Assembly: GCA_038125265.1 (NCBI GenBank)
Contig: JAYPDM010000005.1
Coordinates: forward strand, 6,358-70,357
Length of the DNA: 64,000 nt
Reading direction: 5' to 3'
From: JAURFX01 sp038125265
GTDB taxonomy: Bacteria > Pseudomonadota > Gammaproteobacteria > Steroidobacterales > Rariloculaceae
Shown: positions 59,974-64,000 of the stretch, in pieces
Layout: the number at the start of each line of letters is the position of its first letter
Numbering within the stretch: position 1 is the stretch's first letter
The notes under the pieces: model-generated
Seen by the model: the letters and a program-made list of their open reading frames with translations, nothing else
Told to the model about the DNA's origin: nothing
Database searches by the model: none
Translations under genes and position numbers: made by a program

Positions 59974-60975
59974 CTATTGAGCTCTATACTCATTTAAGAA
60001 TGAGTAAATACTTTCTAAGGATTCTGTATCAATATTTCGATTTAAACTTATCTGATCTATCCCCTCATCTACCCTGTCATACCATTGATCTAAAGAATTT
60101 TGATCAATAGAGGTAATTTGTAAACCGAATTGACTTAAAACGTTTAACGCTTGCTGATGATCACTTTCTGCAAGAGTATCTAAATCTAAGGATGCATTAT
60201 TTAAATGGGTTGCTACAATCAATTGATCTTGGGGACTTAATCGATTGAATGCTCGGTTATCGATTACCAGTGTTCCAATGGTATACAAAATAGGTAAATC
60301 TACCATATACCTCACGATGGTGTGCCATTGGAGAATTAGCGCTGCAGAAGTTGTGGCACTTACAATATCAACAAGACCGGTCTGCAATCCTAATAATACA
60401 TCGCTGATAGGCATTTCTATTGGGGATAAATCTAAAGTTTCTAGAGCAGAAAAGCTGATAGGGTCACCTTCTGGAGACCAAACCCTTAATGAGGAAAGCT
60501 GCTGTAGATTCTCTATTGGCTCTTTTGAAAAAACATATGCATACCCCCCGGTTATAAGCCCAAAGCTTTTTAAACCAGCATCACCTAACTGATCAATTAA
60601 AATCTGATCATATCGCTCTCGAACATTATTAACCTCTTCCGCATCTCTAAATAGAAATGGAATGGTATAGTTATTTAAGCCCGCATATCTTTGTATTAAT
60701 CCTGATGCAGTAAACATTCCGCCATTTAACTGACCAAATCTCATTTTTTGCAATACTTGATTCTCATCTCCCATGACACCGCCGGCATAGTATCTAATAG
60801 AAACCCTTCCATCGGTTTGCTCATAAATATCATCTGCTGCAGTACTAAATCGTTGCATCCATGCAGAACCTTCAGGAGCAAGTGTTGCTATTTTAAATTC
60901 AGTATTTTGTCCCCATATTGGATTCAGAAAGAATATAGAAAAAACCAATAAAAGATTTTTAATTAAAATATTCAT
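59974..60975 (-). CDS. TRAP receptor, TatP type
   Basis: A 333-residue periplasmic receptor. A signal peptide covers about residues 1-22 (ending NPIWGQ). The mature start 'IATLAPEGSAWMQRF' and 'RVSIRYYAGGVMGDENQVLQKMR' are typical of the TRAP receptors that work with a TatT lipoprotein. 'LRVWSPEGDPI' and 'LLGLQTGLVDIVSA' are the substrate-site motifs. I use ATG 60975. The frame opens earlier at 61047, but that extension lies inside the TatT gene and is charged. It overlaps the TatT gene end by 17 bases. Confidence 0.9.
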   Translation of the reverse strand: MNILIKNLLLVFSIFFLNPIWGQNTEFKIATLAPEGSAWMQRFSTAADDIYEQTDGRVSIRYYAGGVMGDENQVLQKMRFGQLNGGMFTASGLIQRYAGLNNYTIPFLFRDAEEVNNVRERYDQILIDQLGDAGLKSFGLITGGYAYVFSKEPIENLQQLSSLRVWSPEGDPISFSALETLDLSPIEMPISDVLLGLQTGLVDIVSATTSAALILQWHTIVRYMVDLPILYTIGTLVIDNRAFNRLSPQDQLIVATHLNNASLDLDTLAESDHQQALNVLSQFGLQITSIDQNSLDQWYDRVDEGIDQISLNRNIDTESLESIYSFLNEYRAQ

Positions 60976-61825
60976 CACTGCCCTCAAGTAAATACAAAGC
61001 ACGCTCTTTCGCTTTTGTATTAAATAGGTTAAAAGCTTTGCTTTCAATATTACTTTCGATGACCTCGGTTAATACTTGATCATGAAGCTCTTGATCAAAA
61101 ATAGCTCTTGCATAATATTCCGCATAACTCACTCTTGCCCCGAGGTTTTCTCCATTAGAGTACTCAAAGGCAAAGTTAAAATTTTCATTAGCTTGATCAA
61201 GCTTTCCGCCTAATGAGGGCGGAATAAGAGATTGAGTTATTGCTAAAATTTCATAGGGGGATCCATTTTGATAGTATGGATCAATTACTATTACGGTCTC
61301 TAAAAGCATCTGTAACCATGGCAAAAAAGCAATGCTTTCCCAGGTAGCCCCTTGAGTTCGAATAAGATTTGACCAAGAGAGAGTAAACAGCCATATCGAA
61401 TCAAGACTATCAACATGAGCAGAACCTAATGACTCAGCAAAGGATATAAAATCTCTCTCATTAATTGATGTGCATAAAATGGCATCAACTAGGCATAATG
61501 CACTTGAAGCATACATATAAGAGCGCTCTGCTAGCTCAAGCGCCCGCTCTTGATTCCCCAAATCAGCATAAAAGGTTGAATAAAGCGAATAGAGCGAGGA
61601 TCCACTGAATAAATAATCTACATCCTCAGGATTATTAGTTATCAAAGCATCATTAACAATAATGTATGTGGGTAGAGCTGAGAATACGATTGAAGGGTCT
61701 TTTTGTGCCGTGATGGAATTACCTACTAAGGTAGGAATTTCCCCTTCAACGGGTATTGGAAGATCTACGGTGATGCATCCACTTAAAAGGAATGTTATAA
61801 ATGAGAAATAAATGATTCTAGTCAT
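60959..61825 (-). CDS. TatT lipoprotein of a TRAP transporter
   Basis: A 288-residue lipoprotein with lipobox LSGC (Cys16). The helical repeat body contains 'LYSTFYADLGNQERALELAERSYMYASSALC' and, near the end, 'LGGKLDQANENFNFAFEYSNGENLGARVSYAEYYARAIFDQELHD'. These match the TatT component described for Treponema TRAP systems (from memory: Tp0956/Tp0957). TatT is an outer or inner membrane lipoprotein that binds the TRAP receptor and may form a trimer with a substrate channel. It is first in the TatT-P-Q-M operon, 46 bases after rplS on the same strand. Confidence 0.85.
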   Translation of the reverse strand: MTRIIYFSFITFLLSGCITVDLPIPVEGEIPTLVGNSITAQKDPSIVFSALPTYIIVNDALITNNPEDVDYLFSGSSLYSLYSTFYADLGNQERALELAERSYMYASSALCLVDAILCTSINERDFISFAESLGSAHVDSLDSIWLFTLSWSNLIRTQGATWESIAFLPWLQMLLETVIVIDPYYQNGSPYEILAITQSLIPPSLGGKLDQANENFNFAFEYSNGENLGARVSYAEYYARAIFDQELHDQVLTEVIESNIESKAFNLFNTKAKERALYLLEGSDEYFN

Positions 61826-61871
61826 AATTAATTATGAGTTTACTAAAGAATCCAGGATTAAAAAAAGTCTT

Positions 61872-62219
61872 TTAGTTAAGCTTTTCTTTAATTCTTGCAG
61901 ATTTACCGCTTCTTTCTCTTAGGTAATAAAGTTTTGCTCTTCTCACATCACCCCTACGCTGTATCTTAACGCTATCGATGAGTGGACTATGGGTCTGGAA
62001 AACCCTCTCTACACCTTCACCATGAGAAATTTTTCTCACAGTAAAAGAGGAATTAATGCCACGATTTTTCTTAGCAATCACCACGCCCTCAAAAGCCTGA
62101 AGGCGCTCTCTATTTCCCTCGCTTACTTTCACTTGAACAACAACTGTATCTCCAGGTCTAAAGTCTGGCAGATCGGTTTTAAGCTGGTCTTTATTTAAAT
62201 CTTCTATAATCTTAGACAT
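61872..62219 (-). CDS. rplS: 50S ribosomal protein L19
   Basis: A 115-residue ribosomal protein at the interface of the two subunits. The sequence '[30 protein letters not shown]', '[18 protein letters not shown]' and '[21 protein letters not shown]' is diagnostic. Length equals E. coli L19. It closes the rpsP-rimM-trmD-rplS run, the classic order. It is separated from trmD by 100 bases, and from the TRAP lipoprotein gene by 46 bases without a strong terminator. Confidence 0.97.
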   Translation of the reverse strand: MSKIIEDLNKDQLKTDLPDFRPGDTVVVQVKVSEGNRERLQAFEGVVIAKKNRGINSSFTVRKISHGEGVERVFQTHSPLIDSVKIQRRGDVRRAKLYYLRERSGKSARIKEKLN

Positions 62220-62319
62220 CTTATGAAAGGGATAATTTTAAAAAATGCATTTTATAACAACTGGCAAGAAAAACATACATAAATCTTCGCAGGATTGGCG
62301 TTATAAAGCTACTTCAGAC

Positions 62320-62730
62320 TTATCTTTTTTTTATCGAATGCAATAAATCAGGTCGATACTTTCGGGTTCTTTGGAGCCTCATGTCATCTCTCCAAATTTT
62401 AATCTTTTTATGGTCACCGCTNNNNNNNNNNNNNNNNNNNNNNNNNNNNNNNNNNNNNNNNNNNNNNNNNNNNNNNNNNNNNNNNNNNNNNNNNNNNNNN
62501 NNNNNNNNNNNNNNNNNNNNNTCATACATGAGCGCCATCCCTGCTCCGCCTCCATAGATATGATCATCAATTTTATTATTGGGAGGTGAAGCGTATTCAC
62601 GAATTGAAAAAGTATTAATACCTATAAGGCCTGCCTTAACAGCCCTACCTAACACTCCATACTTGAGGGGGGTATCAAGAATTTCAGGAATTGGCGCAAT
62701 CACCGAAAAGTTTAATTTGCAATCATTCAT
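62320..62730 (-). CDS. trmD: tRNA (guanine-N1)-methyltransferase, interrupted by assembly gap
   Basis: Both ends of TrmD are visible. The N-terminal part from ATG 62730 reads 'KYGVLGRAVKAGLIGINTF' and 'IYGGGAGMALMY', matching the SAM-binding knot region near residue 65. After 100 Ns the tail 'SGDHKKIKIWRDD' and 'RTRKYRPDLL' matches the C-terminal end near residue 200-235. Counted in frame the product would be only about 136 residues, against about 240-255 for the family. The 100 Ns therefore stand for a longer missing piece. The real gene should be intact. It methylates G37 of tRNAs. Its start overlaps rimM by eight bases. Confidence 0.9.
   Translation of the reverse strand: MNDCKLNFSVIAPIPEILDTPLKYGVLGRAVKAGLIGINTFSIREYASPPNNKIDDHIYGGGAGMALMYXXXXXXXXXXXXXXXXXXXXXXXXXXXXXXXXXXSGDHKKIKIWRDDMRLQRTRKYRPDLLHSIKKR
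62422..62521. other. Run of exactly 100 N (assembly gap)
   Basis: Positions 62422-62521 are N. Exactly 100 N is the usual placeholder for a gap of unknown size. By comparison with full-length TrmD (from memory of E. coli TrmD), about 135 residues are missing between the flanking motifs. That corresponds to roughly 400 bases, so about 300 bases more than the placeholder are absent here. Confidence 0.95.
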
Positions 62731-63235
62731 CCCATTCAACAAATATTTTTTTATTTTCTATATCTACATTGCTGACATAAACATTTACAGCAAAGGGTAT
62801 CAGGACCTCTTTTTTTGCACCTTTAATTACCATGACATCTTTGCCGCCAGTTTCAATCATTTGAGTTACCTGACCAATATGAGTCTTATTTTGATCGTAT
62901 ACATTACATCCAATAATATCTTGCCAATAATATTCATTGTCATTTAAATCAGGCAGTGAATCACGGTGAATATAAATTAGCTTTTGATTTAATGATGCAA
63001 TCGTTTCTTTGCTATCAAACCCAATGACTTTTGCAATGTGCTTATTGCTGATTTCAGAAATCAATTCAATCTCTAATAAAGAGAGCTCTTTTTCATTTTC
63101 AAAATAAAGTTCTTGGCCTGATGTCAAAATCGATAAATCGCTTGCAAAAGTCTTAATATGGCACCAACCCTTAAAACCATATGGAGAACATATTTGAGCA
63201 ATAGGGATAAATTTTTTATCGGTCCAATTAGACAA
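62723..63235 (-). CDS. rimM: Ribosome maturation factor RimM
   Basis: A 170-residue protein that helps assemble the head of the 30S subunit and binds S19. The N-terminal RimM domain reads 'IPIAQICSPYGFKGWCHIKTFA' and the C-terminal PRC-like domain 'YYWQDIIGCNVYD', 'GKDVMVIKGAKKEVLIPF' and 'VYVSNVDIENKKIFVEW'. The start is TTG at 63235, directly adjacent to the rpsP stop. No other start lies before the conserved N-terminus. It overlaps trmD by eight bases. Confidence 0.95.
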   Translation of the reverse strand: MSNWTDKKFIPIAQICSPYGFKGWCHIKTFASDLSILTSGQELYFENEKELSLLEIELISEISNKHIAKVIGFDSKETIASLNQKLIYIHRDSLPDLNDNEYYWQDIIGCNVYDQNKTHIGQVTQMIETGGKDVMVIKGAKKEVLIPFAVNVYVSNVDIENKKIFVEWDE

Positions 63236-63490
63236 TTAGCTAACTTGAGTGGCCTGAAAGTCCTTAATTAAACTTTTAACGCGGTGGGACACTTGTGCGC
63301 CCTGCTCGATCCAATGATTAGTGCGTGTTAAATTAATGCTCAGCTTCTGCTCTTTATCTGTGGCCATAGGATTAAAAAATCCAATTCTCTCGAGATTTTT
63401 TCCATCTCTTTTGGCGCGACTATCAGCTGCCACAATGTGATAGAAAGGTCTTTTTTTGGCACCATGCCTTGCTAATCTTAAAACAACCAT
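63236..63490 (-). CDS. rpsP: 30S ribosomal protein S16
   Basis: An 84-residue ribosomal protein. '[40 protein letters not shown]' is the S16 signature. It is normal in length and is the first gene of the rpsP-rimM-trmD-rplS operon. The stop lies next to the TTG of rimM. The 145-base gap upstream contains divergent signals. In E. coli ffh lies upstream on the same strand; here a CorB-type gene faces away instead. Confidence 0.97.
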   Translation of the reverse strand: MVVLRLARHGAKKRPFYHIVAADSRAKRDGKNLERIGFFNPMATDKEQKLSINLTRTNHWIEQGAQVSHRVKSLIKDFQATQVS

Positions 63491-63606
63491 TTTGATTCCA
63501 TATTTATAAGGGACTTATTGTATTGTTAATTCTTTGAAAAATAAATAATTTCCTCATTAATAATAGTATTTTCTTGACATTAAAGTCAGATAACTTAAAA
63601 CTGTAA

Positions 63607-63638
63607 CCTAATTAACTGATTAGGAGCTCACATAATTG
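63607..63638 (+). promoter_or_regulatory. Hairpin covering the ribosome site of the CNNM gene
   Basis: CCTAAT (63607-63612) and ATTAGG (63619-63624) form a perfect 6-base stem around a 6-base loop. The second arm contains the first bases of the Shine-Dalgarno AGGAG (63622-63626), nine bases before the TTG start at 63636. Folding would partly hide the ribosome site. A TTGACA box occurs at 63574-63579, but the matching -10 is weak. Confidence 0.35.
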
Positions 63639-64000
63639 GGCGATGACCAGAGTATAAGTCTACTTTTAGGCTTATTGTTTTTTTTATTAATTCTTTCTGC
63701 ACTAACCTCTTGTTCTGAAGCTGCGCTTTTAGCCGTCAATCGATATCGATTAAAGCACAAGGCGCTCAAGGGAAATAAAGCTGCAATACTTACAGAAAAA
63801 CTTCTAGAGAAGCCCGACCGGCTCATAGGTCTTATATTGTTAATCAATAATGCAGTTAATGTATCAAGTGCCTCTATTGTCACTTTGATTACTCTTAGAA
63901 TTGGTGGAGAAGGAGCCTTAGTGATTGGCTCAATTATACTTACCTTAGTACTACTTATTTTTGCTGAGATTACACCAAAAACTTTTGCCGTAAAGTATCC
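63636..64000 (+). CDS. CNNM/CorB-type membrane protein (5' part, runs off window)
   Basis: From the TTG at 63636 an open frame continues to the window end (about 121 residues). The upstream in-frame codon at 63633 is a stop, and no ATG follows closely, so TTG with AGGAG nine bases upstream is the start. The first part is a DUF21/CNNM membrane domain: 'FFLLILSALTSCSEAALLAVNRYRLKHKAL', then 'LLINNAVNVSSASIVTLI' and 'IFAEITPKTFAVKY'. This is the CorB/CorC-type magnesium-cobalt efflux-linked family. E. coli has corB (yfjD) divergent from the rpsP operon region too. The CBS and CorC domains lie outside the window. Confidence 0.78.
   Translation, partial: MGDDQSISLLLGLLFFLLILSALTSCSEAALLAVNRYRLKHKALKGNKAAILTEKLLEKPDRLIGLILLINNAVNVSSASIVTLITLRIGGEGALVIGSIILTLVLLIFAEITPKTFAVKY

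Noticed and set aside
61845..61875. AAAAG-A-CTTTT plus T-run after rplS as a terminator
   Set aside because: Loop is a single base, so the hairpin cannot form properly. Possible read-through to the TRAP genes is reported instead.
62371..62600. Open frames running through the N stretch in other frames
   Set aside because: They exist only because Ns translate as unknown residues. The true gene there is trmD on the minus strand.
1..64000. Search for phage defence systems, integrases, transposases, CRISPR repeats and rRNA
   Set aside because: None were seen in any named gene or intergenic stretch; genes look like chromosomal core and transport/metabolism accessory genes.

Overview
The window looks like a piece of a compact, AT-rich genome from a marine-type gammaproteobacterium. 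Its gene order has gammaproteobacterial hallmarks: uvrC-pgsA-tRNA-Gly, rpsP-rimM-trmD-rplS, and a small lipoprotein next to dapA followed by bcp-bepA. The order or genus cannot be fixed from this sequence alone. No stretch longer than about 160 bases lacks a gene. Many genes overlap their neighbours by 1-30 bases, and six of the seven places where protein genes converge have overlapping ends. I saw no rRNA, CRISPR array, prophage, insertion sequence or other mobile element.

Layout. 1-476: start of a HupE/UreJ-like membrane protein that runs off the left edge. 520-3349: a complete TRAP transporter (receptor, small and large membrane subunits). 3364-9402, minus strand: cimA, class II DAHP synthase, family 5 uracil-DNA glycosylase, uvrC, pgsA and tRNA-Gly in one tight run. 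9431-14839: an MFS exporter divergent from a tripartite tricarboxylate transporter (TctC-B-A) with an MmgE/PrpD enzyme. 14825-17565, minus: a Tat-exported two-subunit molybdenum hydroxylase (IorA/IorB-like). 17642-20553: a membrane-anchored beta-propeller, two lipoproteins and a CorA/ZntB transporter. 20540-29877: Nudix CoA hydrolase, fumC, purB, mnmA, acnA, an orphan TRAP receptor, a small unknown protein and a TatD nuclease.

29846-34314, minus: rpe, thrA and thrC (no thrB). 34340-38458: an MFS transporter, a tiny SEC-C membrane protein and an FtsX-type permease. 38508-47576 is the most unusual accessory block: a Tat-signal hydrolase, a MAPEG protein, XdhC, and a minus-strand operon of a seven-bladed FG-GAP lipoprotein, an orphan molybdenum hydroxylase large subunit, a sorbosone-dehydrogenase-like propeller, a cytochrome c and a fumarylacetoacetase-type hydrolase. 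47647-51777: a truncated BamC-like lipoprotein, dapA, bcp, bepA and class I aldolase. 51897-58242: a full SUF Fe-S cluster operon with its own Rrf2 regulator, an IscR-type operator and a terminator inside its last gene. 58239-61825, minus: a TRAP system that includes the rare TatT lipoprotein. 61872-63490, minus: rplS, trmD (interrupted by a 100-N assembly gap), rimM, rpsP. 63636 onward: start of a CNNM/CorB-type membrane protein.

How it fits together. The gene set describes an aerobic heterotroph that scavenges organic acids: three TRAP receptors, two full TRAP membrane modules, one TctABC system, fumarase and aconitase. It oxidises small organic molecules with molybdenum and possibly PQQ enzymes feeding a cytochrome c. 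It keeps its own threonine, lysine, isoleucine (citramalate route) and aromatic amino acid synthesis. Fe-S enzymes are frequent (aconitase, glycosylase, IorA) and the SUF operon is the Fe-S assembly system seen here.
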